Shown one piece after another: positions 54,540 through 64,000 of a stretch of DNA of 64,000 nt. The stretch is taken from the NCBI RefSeq assembly GCF_003046185.1, contig NZ_PZZL01000004.1:186001-250000 (forward strand). The letters run 5' to 3'. The stretch is from Phreatobacter oligotrophus. Lineage in GTDB: Bacteria > Pseudomonadota > Alphaproteobacteria > Rhizobiales > Phreatobacteraceae. Position numbers and translations under genes: made by a program. The notes beneath the pieces were generated by a model. It worked only from the letters and a program-made list of their open reading frames with translations, was not told the origin of the DNA and searched no databases. Positions within the stretch are counted from its first letter, which is position 1, and every line of letters begins with the position of its first letter.

Positions 54540-55313
54540 TCAGTGCAGGATCTGGCTGAGGAAGAGCTTGGTGCGCTCGTGCTGCGGGTTCGAGAAGAAG
54601 GCGTTCGGCTCGTTCATCTCGATGATCTGCCCGTAGTCCATGAAGATGACGCGGTTGGCGACCTGGCGGGCGAAGCCCATCTCGTGGGTGACGCAGAGCA
54701 TGGTCATGCCCTCTTCGGCGAGGCCCACCATGGTGTCGAGCACCTCCTTGACCATTTCCGGATCGAGGGCCGAGGTCGGCTCGTCGAACAGCATGATCTT
54801 CGGGCTCATGCACAGCGCGCGGGCGATGGCGACGCGCTGCTGCTGGCCGCCCGAGAGCTGGCCGGGATACTTGTTGGCCTGCTCGGGGATGCGCACCCGC
54901 TTGAGGTAGTGCATCGCCACCTCCTCGGCCTCCTTCTTCGGCATCTTCTTCACCCAGATCGGGGCGAGCGTGCAATTCTCGAGGATGGTGAGGTGCGGGA
55001 AGAGGTTGAAGTGCTGGAACACCATGCCGACCTCGCGACGGATTTCGTCGATCTTCTTGAGGTCGTTGGTGAGCTCGATGCCGTCGACGACGATCTTGCC
55101 CTGCTGGTGCTCCTCCAGCCGGTTGATGCAGCGGATCATGGTCGACTTGCCGGAGCCCGACGGGCCGCAAATGACGATGCGCTCGCCGCGATGGACGGTC
55201 AGGTTGATGTCCTTCAGCACGTGGAACTCGCCGTACCACTTGTGCATGCCGGTGATGGACACCGCGACTTCGTTGGTGGTGGTCGGCATACGGGCCGCGG
55301 CCTGGCTGCTCAT
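54540..55313 (-). CDS. aapP: General L-amino-acid ABC transporter ATPase AapP
   Basis: This 257-residue ATPase has Walker [21 protein letters not shown], the Q-loop [16 protein letters not shown], the signature [19 protein letters not shown], Walker [15 protein letters not shown] and the H-loop [11 protein letters not shown]. It is nearly identical in layout to polar amino-acid importers (GlnQ/AapP). The ATG at 55313 has AGGAG 6 bases upstream. It is the last gene of aapJ-aapQ-aapM-aapP. The frame runs upstream into a shadow of aapM. Confidence 0.96.
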   Translation of the reverse strand: MSSQAAARMPTTTNEVAVSITGMHKWYGEFHVLKDINLTVHRGERIVICGPSGSGKSTMIRCINRLEEHQQGKIVVDGIELTNDLKKIDEIRREVGMVFQHFNLFPHLTILENCTLAPIWVKKMPKKEAEEVAMHYLKRVRIPEQANKYPGQLSGGQQQRVAIARALCMSPKIMLFDEPTSALDPEMVKEVLDTMVGLAEEGMTMLCVTHEMGFARQVANRVIFMDYGQIIEMNEPNAFFSNPQHERTKLFLSQILH

Positions 55314-55348
55314 GCAGGACTCCTGTTGGAACGACGGAACGCGCGCTG

Positions 55349-56686
55349 TCAGCGGCGGCGACCGGTATTGAGACGATTTTCGACGAAGATCGAATAGCGT
55401 GACATGAAGTAGCAGAAGGCGAAGTAGATGATGCCGGCGAAGGCGAAGCCCGTGTAGAGGGTCACCGGGCTCGCCCATTGCGGGTCGGTGAAGCCGGCCC
55501 GCATGCCGCCGAGCAGGTCGAAGATCGCGACGATCGAGACCAGCGTCGTGTCCTTGAACAGGCCGATGAAGGCGTTGACGATGCCGGGAATGACCAGCTT
55601 CAGCGCCTGCGGCATGACGATGAGGCCCATCATCCGCGGATAGTTGAGGCCGAGCGCCATGGCACCCTCGAACTGGCCCTTGGGGATCGCCTGCAGGCCG
55701 CCGCGGATCGTCTCGGCCATGTAGGCGCCGGAGAAGATCGACACGCCGACCAGCACGCGCACCATGGCGTCGGGCGAGCGCTCCAGGAACAGCGGCAGCA
55801 TGTAGGTGGCGAAGAACAGCACGGTGATGAGCGGCACGCCGCGCACCAGCTCGATGATTGCCACCGACAGGAAGCGGATGATCGGCATCTTCGAGCGACG
55901 GCCGAGCGCCAGGGCGACGCCGATGGGCAGCGCCGCCACGATGCCGACCGTGGCCACGACCAGTGTCACCAGGAGGCCGCCCCACTGGCGCGTCTCGACC
56001 ACCGGCAGTTCCGGTACGGCGAACATGCCGGACCGCACGATCAGCAGCGCGGCCACGCCGGCCGCGAGAGCCCCGGCGCCATATTTCAACAGGAACTCGT
56101 TCGCCCCACCCTCGGCGCGGCTCATCAGGTAGGCGACGAGGAGGCTGATGCCGGCGAGAACAGCCAGCCAGCCCAGCACGACCAGCCAGGGATTGAGGAT
56201 CGACCCGCCATAGAGAAGGTTGAACGCGAGGATCGGGAAGGCGCCGAAGAACAGCACCGCGTTCAGCGCCTTGTAGGGCACCGACGGGATCAGCAGCGGC
56301 GTAAGCAGCGCAATCGCGATGATGCCGGTGAGATCCACCCGCCAGCGATGCTCGACGGGATAGAACCCGTACATGAACTGGCCGAACTTCGCCCAGACGA
56401 AGGGCCAGCAGGCCCCGACCGACCGGCCGACCTTCTCGTCGAGGCAGGCGTCGCGGTCTGCGCCGGTCCACACCGCCCGGATGATCGTGAAATCGACGAA
56501 GGTCCAGACGAGCTTGTAGGCGATGTAGGCCCCGACCAGCGTCAGGAGCGCCTGGAGCGGGCTCGAAAGCAGGTTGGCGCGCACCCAGCCGATCGGGCCG
56601 ACGAGGCTCGCCGGGGGCGGCAGCGGCTGGAGGATCTCGCCGCGGGTGAAGGAGGACGGGTTGGCGGTCGTGTTCTGCATCGTCAT
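55349..56686 (-). CDS. aapM: General L-amino-acid ABC transporter permease AapM
   Basis: This 445-residue membrane protein has about eight hydrophobic spans. The HisM-type EAA loop is [20 protein letters not shown] and the preceding inner-membrane part has [19 protein letters not shown] and [15 protein letters not shown]. It pairs with AapQ to form the channel for a broad range of L-amino acids. It is somewhat longer than I recall for Rhizobium AapM; the extra residues are in the N-terminal half. It starts 10 bases after the aapQ stop; GAGG is in front. Confidence 0.95.
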   Translation of the reverse strand: MTMQNTTANPSSFTRGEILQPLPPPASLVGPIGWVRANLLSSPLQALLTLVGAYIAYKLVWTFVDFTIIRAVWTGADRDACLDEKVGRSVGACWPFVWAKFGQFMYGFYPVEHRWRVDLTGIIAIALLTPLLIPSVPYKALNAVLFFGAFPILAFNLLYGGSILNPWLVVLGWLAVLAGISLLVAYLMSRAEGGANEFLLKYGAGALAAGVAALLIVRSGMFAVPELPVVETRQWGGLLVTLVVATVGIVAALPIGVALALGRRSKMPIIRFLSVAIIELVRGVPLITVLFFATYMLPLFLERSPDAMVRVLVGVSIFSGAYMAETIRGGLQAIPKGQFEGAMALGLNYPRMMGLIVMPQALKLVIPGIVNAFIGLFKDTTLVSIVAIFDLLGGMRAGFTDPQWASPVTLYTGFAFAGIIYFAFCYFMSRYSIFVENRLNTGRRR

Positions 56687-56696
56687 CGCGCGGACC

Positions 56697-57890
56697 TCAG
56701 CGTTCCACCAGCGCGATGCGCGAGTTGTACCAGTTCATGAAGACCGACGTGACGATGGAGATGGTGAGGTAGCAGGCCATCCACATGCCGATGATCTCCA
56801 TCGCCTGGCCGGTCTGGTTGAGGATGGTACCGCCGACCGAGACCATGTCGGGATAGCCGATGCCCACCGCGAGCGAGGAGTTCTTGGTCAGGTTCAGGTA
56901 CTGGCTTGTCAGCGGCGGGATGATCACCCGCAGCGCCTGCGGGATGACGATGAGATTGAGGATGCGGCCCTCGGCAAGGCCCAGCGAGCGGCCGGCCTCG
57001 GTCTGGCCATGGCTCACCGCCTGGATGCCGGCGCGGACGATCTCCCCGATGAAGGCCGCGGTATAGGCGACGAGAGCGAGCGTCAGGGCGACGAACTCGG
57101 GGATCAGGGTCATGCCGCCGGCGAGGTTGAAGCGGCCCTGCTGCGCGTAGTCGAAGGAAACCGGCATGCCCGCGGCGAGATAGGCCAGGATCGGCAGGCC
57201 GAGGATCAGGCCCGACATGGTCGCGAAGACCGGAAACTGCTGGCCGGTTTCGGCCTGGCGCTTCCTGGCCCAGCTGCGCACCAGGAAGGCGGCGATGATG
57301 CCGACGATCAGGGCGATGCCGATGACGCCGGATCCGGCCTCGAAGACCGGCTTCGGCACGGTGATTCCGCGCTGGTTGGCGAAGAACAGCCCAAAGAGCG
57401 AGTAGGAGTTGCGCGGGGTCGGCATGGCCGCGAGCACCGCGAGATACCAGAACAGGATCTGGAAGAGCAGCGGCAGGTTGCGGATGATCTCGACGTACCA
57501 GTAGGCGATCTTGGAAATCACCCAGTTCGGCGAGAGGCGCGCGACGCCCACGATGAAGCCGAGGATGGTGGCGAAGAAGATGCCGACGACGGCGACCAGC
57601 AGCGTGTTCAGCAGGCCGATGACGAAGGCCCGCCCGTAGGACATCGATTCCGCCCAGGGGATCAGGGTCTGCGAGATCCCGAAGCCAGCGGTCTTGTCGA
57701 GGAAGCCGAACCCGCCGGCAATGCGCTGGTTCGTCAGGTTCGTCACGGCATTGGACGCCGCCGAGTAGAACACGAACACCAGAAGGGCGAGCGCGATGCC
57801 CTGGAAGATGAGGCTCCGCACCTTTGGGTCGTTGAAGAACGCCACTTTGGGCGCACCGCCCCCGCGAGCCGGCAACGTGCCGTCCGTCAT
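56697..57890 (-). CDS. aapQ: General L-amino-acid ABC transporter permease AapQ
   Basis: This 397-residue permease has about eight spans. Typical segments are IIRNLPLLFQILFWYLAVLA, the EAA loop SLGLAEGRILNLIVIPQALR and VIIPPLTSQYLNLTKNSSLA. The large loop between spans 3 and 4 (about residues 175-260) is a mark of AapQ. The ATG at 57890 has GGGGA upstream; the frame extends 20 codons further without coding sense. An intercistronic hairpin separates it from aapJ. Confidence 0.95.
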   Translation of the reverse strand: MTDGTLPARGGGAPKVAFFNDPKVRSLIFQGIALALLVFVFYSAASNAVTNLTNQRIAGGFGFLDKTAGFGISQTLIPWAESMSYGRAFVIGLLNTLLVAVVGIFFATILGFIVGVARLSPNWVISKIAYWYVEIIRNLPLLFQILFWYLAVLAAMPTPRNSYSLFGLFFANQRGITVPKPVFEAGSGVIGIALIVGIIAAFLVRSWARKRQAETGQQFPVFATMSGLILGLPILAYLAAGMPVSFDYAQQGRFNLAGGMTLIPEFVALTLALVAYTAAFIGEIVRAGIQAVSHGQTEAGRSLGLAEGRILNLIVIPQALRVIIPPLTSQYLNLTKNSSLAVGIGYPDMVSVGGTILNQTGQAMEIIGMWMACYLTISIVTSVFMNWYNSRIALVER

Positions 57891-57955
57891 ATCGCCATCC
57901 CCTGCTCTGGTCCGGTGCGTGCCCCCTCGATGGAGGGCGGTTGTCTGCACCGGGT

Positions 57956-57984
57956 GCCGTTCCGGATCGTGGACCCGGAACGGC
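57956..57984 (-). promoter_or_regulatory. Stem-loop between aapJ and aapQ
   Basis: CCGTTCCGG (57957-57965) pairs with CCGGAACGG (57975-57983), extended by a G-C pair at 57956/57984. It lies 40 bases past the aapJ stop on the minus strand and is not followed by a T run. Such hairpins after the binding-protein gene commonly protect that mRNA and keep AapJ levels above those of the permease. Confidence 0.6.
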
Positions 57985-58023
57985 GATGCTGTCCAGCGGT
58001 TATCGCTGATTATTTAGGCGCGC

Positions 58024-59052
58024 TCAACGGATGGGCGGAGCGTACTGCAGACCGCCCTTGTTCCACAGGGCGTTGAGGCCGCGCGAGATGCCGAGGCGGG
58101 TCGAGGGACCGATGTTGCGGTCGAAGACCTCGGCATAGTTGCCGACATGGCGGACGATGCGGACCACCCAGTCGCGGCTCAGGCCGAGGGCCTCGCCGAA
58201 ATTGCCCTCGGTGCCGAGCGTGCGGCGGATCTCGGGGTTGGTGGACTGCAGCATCTGGTCGAGATTGGCCTTGGAGATGTTGAGCTCCTCGGCGGTGATC
58301 ATCGCGTAGTGGGTCCACTTCACGATGTCGAACCACTGGTCGTCACCATGGCGAACGACCGGGCCGAGCGGCTCCTTCGAGATGATCTCGGGAAGCACCA
58401 TGTGGTCGTCGGGCTTGGCGAGCTTCACGCGCTCGGCATAGAGGCCCGAAGCGTCGGTGGTGAACACGTCGCAGCGACCGGCATCATAGGCCTTGATGGT
58501 CTCGTCGGCGGTGGCGAACACGACCGGCTCGAACTTCAGGTTGTTGGTGCGGAAGAAGTCCGCGACGTTGAGCTCGGTGGTGGTGCCGGTCTGCACGCAG
58601 ATCGAGGCGCCGGACAGCTCACGGGCGCTCTTCACGTTCAGCGACTTGCGGACCATGAAGCCCTGGCCGTCATAGTAGTTGATGCCAGCGAAGTTCAGGC
58701 CGAGCGCGGTGTCGCGCTGGATGGTCCAGGTCGAGTTGCGCGACAGCACGTCCACTTCGCCCGACTGCAGGGCGGTGAAGCGATCCTTCGCCGAGAGCGG
58801 CGAGAAGCGCACCTTGGTCGGGTCGTTGAAGATCGCCGCCGCGAGCGCGCGGCAGAAATCGACGTCGAGGCCGGTCCAGTTGCCGGCGCTGTCGGGCAGC
58901 GAGAAGCCGGCGAGGCCCTGGCTCACGCCACACTGGACGAAGCCCTTGTTCTGGATGTTGCGGAGAGTCGTCGACGGCGCCTGGGCCAGCGCGGCCGAGG
59001 CTCCGAGGCCCAGCGCGGCTCCGAGCGCGAGTGTCGATACGATTCGCTTCAT
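58024..59052 (-). CDS. aapJ: General L-amino-acid ABC transporter binding protein AapJ
   Basis: This 342-residue periplasmic protein starts with a clear signal peptide (KRIVSTLALGAALGLGASAA then LAQA). Type II solute-binding folds show in GLAGFSLPDSAGNWTGLDVD, FSPLSAKDRFTALQSGEVDV and AYDAGRCDVFTTDASGLYAE. It binds a broad set of L-amino acids. The start has AAAGG 8 bases upstream. Its promoter must be in the 236 bases shared with the divergent metC. Confidence 0.96.
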   Translation of the reverse strand: MKRIVSTLALGAALGLGASAALAQAPSTTLRNIQNKGFVQCGVSQGLAGFSLPDSAGNWTGLDVDFCRALAAAIFNDPTKVRFSPLSAKDRFTALQSGEVDVLSRNSTWTIQRDTALGLNFAGINYYDGQGFMVRKSLNVKSARELSGASICVQTGTTTELNVADFFRTNNLKFEPVVFATADETIKAYDAGRCDVFTTDASGLYAERVKLAKPDDHMVLPEIISKEPLGPVVRHGDDQWFDIVKWTHYAMITAEELNISKANLDQMLQSTNPEIRRTLGTEGNFGEALGLSRDWVVRIVRHVGNYAEVFDRNIGPSTRLGISRGLNALWNKGGLQYAPPIR

Positions 59053-59288
59053 GGTGACAGCCTTTCCCATTCTGGTTGTGGCTTGGTTTTTGTCCGTCGC
59101 GGGCCGCCCCCTCGGGCGCTGCCTCCCGGACCTGTTGCCCGGAAGACCCCGCATATCTGCATCACAGGCCATCTTGAAACGGGGGTCAAGGCCTTGACGA
59201 GCGAACGGAAGACCGCCGACAAGCCCGAGTCCCATCGCGAGGCGCAGCGCCGCCACGCTCCTTTCCTTCCCCAACGTCAGAGGCAGGC

Positions 59289-60470
59289 ATGGCTGGCCCG
59301 TCCGATCCCAAGACCCTGTCCGAGCGCACCCGCCTGGTGCTCGGGGGCCGCCATCCCGCCGACCAGTATGGCTTCGTCAACACGCCGATCTATCGCGGTT
59401 CGACGGTGCTCTACCCGACCTACGAGGAGCTGAAGGCCCGCCGCCAGAAATACGTCTATGGCACCAAGGGCACGCCGACGACCAAGGCGCTGGAAGAAGC
59501 CTGGACCGACATTTCCGGCGCCGCGGGCACCGTGATCGTGCCGTCGGGCCTTGCCGCCATCGCCATCGCGCTGCAGTCCTGCCTCAAAGCCGGCGACCAC
59601 ATGCTGGTCACGGACTCGGTCTATCGCCCCACCCGCCAGTATGCCGACGGCGTGCTGAAGCGCTTCGGGGTGGAGACCACCTATTATGACCCGCTTATCG
59701 GCGCCGGCATCGCCGACCTGATCCGCCCCAACACCACGGTGGTCTTCACCGAGGCGCCGGGGTCCCAGTCCTTCGAGATGCAGGACATCCCGGCCATCGC
59801 GGAGGCCGCCCATGCCAAGGGCGCCCTGGTCGTGATGGACAATACCTGGGCGACGCCGCTCTATTTCCCGCCGCATGAGCGCGGCGTGGACATCGCCATC
59901 GAGGCCGGCACCAAATATCTCGGCGGCCATTCCGACCTGCTCATGGGCCTCGTCACCGCCAATGCGCGCGCCTATCCGGCCCTGCGCGAGACCTTCGACC
60001 TCACGGCGATCGGTGCTGGCCCCGAGGATTGCTTCCTCGCCCTGCGCGGCCTGCGCACCATGAAGCTGCGCCTCGATGAGGCCAACCGCCAGGGCATGGC
60101 CATGGCGGAGTGGCTCGCCGGCCGGCCCGAGGTGAAGACGGTCCTGCACCCGGCCTTCCCGTCCCATCCCGGCCACGCCATCTGGAAGCGCGACTTCAAG
60201 GGCGCCTCGGGCCTGTTCTCGGTGATCCTGCATCCCGCCAGCGAGAAGCAGCTCGCCGCCTTCCTCGACGGGCTGGAGCTCTTCGGCATGGGCTATTCCT
60301 GGGGCGGCTACGAGAGCCTCGTCGTGCCCTTCGACTGCGCGCCCTACCGCAGCGCCACGAGCTGGAACCCGGGCGGCCCGGCCCTGCGCTTCCAGATCGG
60401 CCTCGAGGATGTGAAGGACCTGCAGGCCGATCTCGCCGCCGGTTTCGAGCGGATGAAGGCCGCGGCCTGA
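59289..60470 (+). CDS. metC: Cystathionine beta-lyase
   Basis: This 393-residue PLP enzyme is of the Cys/Met metabolism family. The PLP lysine is in EAGTKYLGGHSDLLMG, with GTPTTKALEEAWTDISGAAG and VVMDNTWATPLYFPPHERGV before it. It splits cystathionine to homocysteine, pyruvate and ammonia. It begins after an AGAGG site and ends in a TGATCA stop-stop junction with the convergent PAP2 gene. Divergent placement from aapJ may reflect shared amino-acid control, which is inference. Confidence 0.92.
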   Translation: MAGPSDPKTLSERTRLVLGGRHPADQYGFVNTPIYRGSTVLYPTYEELKARRQKYVYGTKGTPTTKALEEAWTDISGAAGTVIVPSGLAAIAIALQSCLKAGDHMLVTDSVYRPTRQYADGVLKRFGVETTYYDPLIGAGIADLIRPNTTVVFTEAPGSQSFEMQDIPAIAEAAHAKGALVVMDNTWATPLYFPPHERGVDIAIEAGTKYLGGHSDLLMGLVTANARAYPALRETFDLTAIGAGPEDCFLALRGLRTMKLRLDEANRQGMAMAEWLAGRPEVKTVLHPAFPSHPGHAIWKRDFKGASGLFSVILHPASEKQLAAFLDGLELFGMGYSWGGYESLVVPFDCAPYRSATSWNPGGPALRFQIGLEDVKDLQADLAAGFERMKAAA

Positions 60471-61337
60471 TCAGCCGCGCAGGCGCCGCCAGACCTGGGC
60501 GAGCGCCTGGCGCAGCCTGTGCCGGGGCATCGGCACGGGCGCCCGGTGCGGCAGGGGCGAGAAGACGAGACCGCGGCGCGCGAACCAGTCGCGCGTCATC
60601 ACCGTGAACCACGCGCCCCACAGCGAACCGGCGACGATGTCGGTGAAATAGTGCGCATCCACCGCGACGCGGCTGAAGGCGACGATCACCGCCAGCACGA
60701 TGAAGGTGTTGCGGAAGCGCGGGAACAGCGCGGCGAAGGACAGCGCGATGGCAAACGCCGTCTGCGAATGGCCCGAGGGGAAGCTCGCATAGGACGCCTG
60801 CCAGGTCGGAAACTGGAAGTGCAGCGCGCCGAACTCGTCGAAATAGCGCGGCCGCCCGCGGGCGATGATGCGCTTGACGATGGTGACGATCAGCCCCGAG
60901 CCGCCGACCGCGATGAAGACAAAGGCGAGCCGGGCGGCGAGCGCCAGCATGACCCTGTCGGCGAAGCGGCGCGCCGGCGTGACGACCGCCAGGATCACCA
61001 GCAGCAGAACGCCGCTCGGAATGAGCACCCAGGCGGACTTGCCGACATCGGTGACGAGCTCCCAGGCGAAGGCCCAGCCGCCGCGCGTCCAGGCCCGCAC
61101 ACCGATCACGACCGGGTCGATATAGACCATGCCCGCGATCACCAGCGCCAACCCGAGGGCCGCGGCGGCGAAACGCTCGGGCCAGCCGGGAAAGATCCGC
61201 AGCGCCGGCGAGGCGAGCGGGCGAACCGGGCGGAACAGGCGCTCCACCCCGGCCCGCAAAGCAAGGCCGAAATCGGTCAGGCGCTGACCGGCCGTCCGCG
61301 GCGGCTCCGCGGCACTTGGGTCGAAGGAAGTGGTCAT
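60471..61337 (-). CDS. PAP2-family membrane phosphatase
   Basis: This 288-residue protein has six spans. The three-part acid-phosphatase signature is complete: KRIIARGRPRYF (KxxxxxxRP), YASFPSGHSQTAFAIAL (PSGH) and FSRVAVDAHYFTDIVAGSL (SRxxxxxHxxxD). Members remove phosphate from phosphatidic acid, undecaprenyl diphosphate or lipid A. The start has GAGGAGGG upstream. It shares a TGATCA junction with metC. Confidence 0.9.
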   Translation of the reverse strand: MTTSFDPSAAEPPRTAGQRLTDFGLALRAGVERLFRPVRPLASPALRIFPGWPERFAAAALGLALVIAGMVYIDPVVIGVRAWTRGGWAFAWELVTDVGKSAWVLIPSGVLLLVILAVVTPARRFADRVMLALAARLAFVFIAVGGSGLIVTIVKRIIARGRPRYFDEFGALHFQFPTWQASYASFPSGHSQTAFAIALSFAALFPRFRNTFIVLAVIVAFSRVAVDAHYFTDIVAGSLWGAWFTVMTRDWFARRGLVFSPLPHRAPVPMPRHRLRQALAQVWRRLRG

Positions 61338-61474
61338 GCCCCCTCCTCTAGGCCAAATCGCGCCGCCGGTCATCCGCACAGGACCAGACCTCTTGCCGCG
61401 GTGCACACATCGCGTGACCTCAGGCGCCGGACGGAGTATGGAGGCGCCTTTCCCGTTCCACCTCACGGCCAGCC

Positions 61475-62011
61475 ATGCTCGGATATCTCGCCCTCGCCGG
61501 CTTCGTCGCCACCATTCCCGCCGCCAACTGGCTGATCGGCAATCTCGGCACGACCTGCGTGCCCAATGGCCCCTGCCTCATTCCCGTCGGCTTCGGCCTG
61601 ATGGCGCCGAGCGGCGTGCTGATGATCGGCCTCGCCCTGGTGCTGCGCGACCTCGTCCAGCGCCGCCTCGGCCTCGTCTGGTCGCTCGCAGGCATCGTCG
61701 CCGGCGCAGCGCTGTCCTGGGCCGTCGCGGCCCCTGCCCTCGCCCTCGCCTCGGCCTGTGCCTTCCTGTTCTCGGAGCTCGCCGATACGGCGGTCTACAC
61801 CCCGCTCGCCCGCAAGCGCCTCATTGCCGCCGTCTGGGCCTCGAGCCTCGTCGGCACGGTGATCGATTCCACGCTGTTCCTCTGGCTCGCCTTCGGATCG
61901 GTGCAGCTGCTCCCGGGCCTGGTCCTCGGCAAGATGTGGATGGTGGCGCTGGCGACCCTCGTCCTGTGGCTGATCCGCCGCCGCGAGACCTCCACGGCCA
62001 CCGCGGCCTGA
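61475..62011 (+). CDS. VUT family protein (queuosine-precursor transporter-like)
   Basis: This 178-residue protein has five to six membrane spans. LGTTCVPNGPCLIPVGFGLM and the conserved SELADTAVYTPLARKRL segment match the COG1738/VUT (YhhQ) family, whose members import preQ0 or preQ1, the precursors of queuosine in tRNA. The ATG has no strong ribosome site; the usual family length is somewhat longer. It lies between the divergent PAP2 phosphatase and an SDR. The substrate is inferred from family only. Confidence 0.8.
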   Translation: MLGYLALAGFVATIPAANWLIGNLGTTCVPNGPCLIPVGFGLMAPSGVLMIGLALVLRDLVQRRLGLVWSLAGIVAGAALSWAVAAPALALASACAFLFSELADTAVYTPLARKRLIAAVWASSLVGTVIDSTLFLWLAFGSVQLLPGLVLGKMWMVALATLVLWLIRRRETSTATAA

Positions 62012-62101
62012 GCCCCTCCCTCCGTCGGCCCGGTTGACGGCCGGGCCACCGCGCCGGTCCCATGGCGGACAGGCGCCGGCAGCGCGCGACGGAGGACCGC
62101 C

Positions 62102-62884
62102 ATGACCCAGATCTTTGACCTCTCCGGCCGTGTGGCCATCGTCACCGGCGGCAATGGCGGCATCGGGCTCGGGATGGCGGAGGCCCTGGTCGGTGCGGGA
62201 TGCGCCGTCTCCATCTGGGGCCGCAACCGCGAGAAGACGGAAGCGGCGGTGTCGCGCCTGAAGGCGACCGGCGGCCAGGTCGAGGGCCGAACCTGCGATG
62301 TCACCGACCCCGCCTCCATCGAGGCGGCCTTCGCCGCGACCCTCGCCGCCCTCGGCCGGGTCGACGGCTTCTTCGCCAATGCCGGGGTCACCGGCGAGAG
62401 CAAGGGCCCCTTCGTCGATCGCGATTTCGGCGAATGGCAGCGGCTGATGACCGCCAATGTCGAGGGTGTCGCCCGCGGTTTCCAGCTCGCCGCCCGCCAC
62501 ATGGTGGCCCGTGCCAAGGCCGGTGATCCCTTTGGCCGCCTGGTCGCCACCTCCTCCGTCGCCTCCATCGAAGGCGCCGCCTACAACGAGCACTATGGCG
62601 CCTCGAAGGGCGCACTGAACGCCTTCGTGCGGGCCATTGCGGTCGAGCTCGCCCGCCACGGCATCACCGCCAACACCATCCTGCCGGGCTGGATCGAGAC
62701 CGACATGACCGCCCGCGCCCTCGCCGACGAGAAATTCGTCAAGGCCGTCTCGCCGCGCATTCCGGTGCGGCGTTTCGGCACGCCGGCGGATTTCGGCGGC
62801 ATGGCTGTCTTCCTGATGAGCCGGTCCTCGTCCTACATGACCGGGCAGACCCTCGTCATCGACGGCGGCTACAGCATCTTCTGA
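62102..62884 (+). CDS. Short-chain dehydrogenase/reductase
   Basis: This 260-residue Rossmann-fold oxidoreductase has the NAD(P) motif VTGGNGGIGLGMAEALVGAG, FFANAGVT (the NNAG equivalent), Ser in TSSVASIEGAAYNEH and the catalytic YGASK. The C-terminal PVRRFGTPADFGGMAVFLMS and GQTLVIDGGYSIF are family typical. GGAGG lies 6 bases before the ATG. The natural substrate cannot be told. Confidence 0.93.
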   Translation: MTQIFDLSGRVAIVTGGNGGIGLGMAEALVGAGCAVSIWGRNREKTEAAVSRLKATGGQVEGRTCDVTDPASIEAAFAATLAALGRVDGFFANAGVTGESKGPFVDRDFGEWQRLMTANVEGVARGFQLAARHMVARAKAGDPFGRLVATSSVASIEGAAYNEHYGASKGALNAFVRAIAVELARHGITANTILPGWIETDMTARALADEKFVKAVSPRIPVRRFGTPADFGGMAVFLMSRSSSYMTGQTLVIDGGYSIF

Positions 62885-62993
62885 CGGCAGGGCGGCGCGT
62901 CCCGCGGCGCGCATGGCCGCTGCTTGCTCGGGTGGGTTGCCAGGCCGGTGACGCGTGGTCACCTTTCGCCGGCCCGCAACCAGGACCCCCGCC

Positions 62994-64000
62994 ATGGACG
63001 CAGCACATCCCGCCCCCCGCATCGACGAGGCCCGGCTCGACAAGCTCGCGGAAGTCGCCGTCAGGATCGGCCTTCGCCTGCGCAAGGGCCAGGATCTCCT
63101 GCTCACCGGCTCCGCCGCCTCGCTGCCGCTCGTCCGGCGCATCGCCCGCCATGCCTATGAGGCCGGCGCCAATCTGGTGACGCCCATCCTGTCCGACGAG
63201 GAACTGACCCTCACCCGCTTCCGCCACGCCCAGACCGAGAGCTTCGATCGCGCTCCCGAGTGGCTCTATCGCGGCATGGCCGAGGCTTTCGGCGACAACA
63301 CCGCTAGGCTTGCCGTCGTCGGCGACAATCCGATGCTGCTGGCGAACGAGGACCCCGACAAGGTCGCCCGCGCCAACCGCGCGACCTCGCGCGCCTACCA
63401 GCCGGCGCTGGAGAAGATCGCGGGCTTCGACATCAACTGGAACATCGTCGCCTATCCCGGCACGGCCTGGGCCAAGCTCGTCTTTCCCGACCTCGACGAG
63501 GCGACGGCGGTGGCGCGGCTGGCGGATGCCATTTTCGCCGCCTCGCGCGTCGATCAGGACGATCCGGTCGCGGCGTGGGAAGCCCATAACGCGGCGCTCG
63601 CCCGCCGCACCGCCTGGCTCAACGACCGGCGCTTCGCCGCCCTGCATTTCACCGGCCCCGGCACCGATCTGACCGTCGGCCTCGCCGACGATCACCTCTG
63701 GGAAGGCGGCGCCTCCACCGCCAAGAACGGCATCACCTGCAATCCCAACATCCCGACGGAGGAGGTTTTCACCACGCCCCACGCGCGGAAGGTGAGCGGC
63801 CATGTTTCCAGCACCAAGCCGCTGTCCTACCAGGGCACGCTGATCGAGGAGATCCGGGTGAGGTTCGACGAAGGCAGGATCGTCGAGGCCCATGCGAGCC
63901 GCGGCGAGCAGGTCCTCGCCAAGGTGCTCGACACCGATGAGGGCGCCCGTCGCCTCGGCGAGGTGGCGCTGGTGCCGCATTCCTCGCCCATCTCGAAGAG
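62994..64000 (+). CDS. M29-family aminopeptidase (C-terminus outside window)
   Basis: The frame is open from ATG 62994 (AGGA about 7 bases upstream) to the window end, 335 codons. The N-terminal domain (DKLAEVAVRIGLRLRKGQDL) and the segment NPNIPTEEVFTTPHARKVSG with the metal-ligand Glu match thermophilic metallo-aminopeptidase (AmpS, PepS; M29). The His and the catalytic residues of the second half would lie past the edge. It should remove N-terminal residues of peptides in the cytosol. The upstream gene is the SDR, 109 bases away. Confidence 0.9.
   Translation, partial: MDAAHPAPRIDEARLDKLAEVAVRIGLRLRKGQDLLLTGSAASLPLVRRIARHAYEAGANLVTPILSDEELTLTRFRHAQTESFDRAPEWLYRGMAEAFGDNTARLAVVGDNPMLLANEDPDKVARANRATSRAYQPALEKIAGFDINWNIVAYPGTAWAKLVFPDLDEATAVARLADAIFAASRVDQDDPVAAWEAHNAALARRTAWLNDRRFAALHFTGPGTDLTVGLADDHLWEGGASTAKNGITCNPNIPTEEVFTTPHARKVSGHVSSTKPLSYQGTLIEEIRVRFDEGRIVEAHASRGEQVLAKVLDTDEGARRLGEVALVPHSSPISK

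Overview
The window is dense, GC-rich chromosomal DNA of an alphaproteobacterium, most probably of the order Hyphomicrobiales (Rhizobiales). The evidence is the gene order dgt-argS-SPOR-nagZ-scpA-scpB-tatABC, the PopZ polar organiser, an ExoR-type Sel1 protein, the AapJQMP amino-acid transporter, ErpA beside dgt, and a palindromic repeat of the kind scattered through Rhizobiales intergenic regions. I cannot name the genus; a Bosea- or Phreatobacter-like lineage is a guess.

Layout. 1-2273: envelope and small genes (a cut-off exported protein, two lipoproteins, a glutathione S-transferase). 2430-4032: a MotA/MotB-type stator pair. 4033-7830: alpha/beta hydrolase, Ldh_2-family dehydrogenase, crotonase, thioesterase and a small unknown. 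7835-12432: a TRAP carboxylate transporter (dctMQP) and a UxaA-type sugar-acid dehydratase, with a strong palindromic operator between them. 12536-19951: a complete urease set on the minus strand, ureD-ureA-hupE-DUF1272-ureB-ureC-(antisense DUF2252)-ureE-ureF-ureG, so enzyme, nickel-insertion chaperones and a probable nickel permease lie together. 20226-22002: small unknown, pssA and psd (phosphatidylethanolamine synthesis). 22072-32571: tatC-tatB-tatA, an orphan ABC ATPase, scpB-scpA, nagZ, a SPOR protein, argS and dgt, all leftward. 32722-45809: erpA, PPOX flavoprotein, xth, cytochrome P450, exoR, ilvD, valS, MFS pump, popZ, tolC-type channel and pcm. 46040-46626: tRNA-Cys, a small membrane protein and tRNA-Asn with promoter and terminator. 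46668-48730: an AT-rich insert with two unrecognised genes. 48856-54467: photolyase, cfa, then cysK-alaX-sseA. 54540-59052: aapJQMP leftward. 59289-64000: metC, PAP2 phosphatase, VUT transporter, SDR and the start of an M29 aminopeptidase that runs off the end.

Most of the window is housekeeping or ordinary accessory metabolism. The points that deserve a second look are the urease operon with two DUF genes built in (one antisense), the extreme histidine tail on UreE, an orphan ABC ATPase translationally coupled to scpB, the operator in front of the TRAP genes, the cysK-alaX-sseA cysteine cassette, and the AT-rich insert next to tRNA-Asn. I found no CRISPR array, transposase, integrase or recognisable new defence system. 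Start codons were chosen from Shine-Dalgarno spacing and family N-termini and can be off by a few codons where noted.
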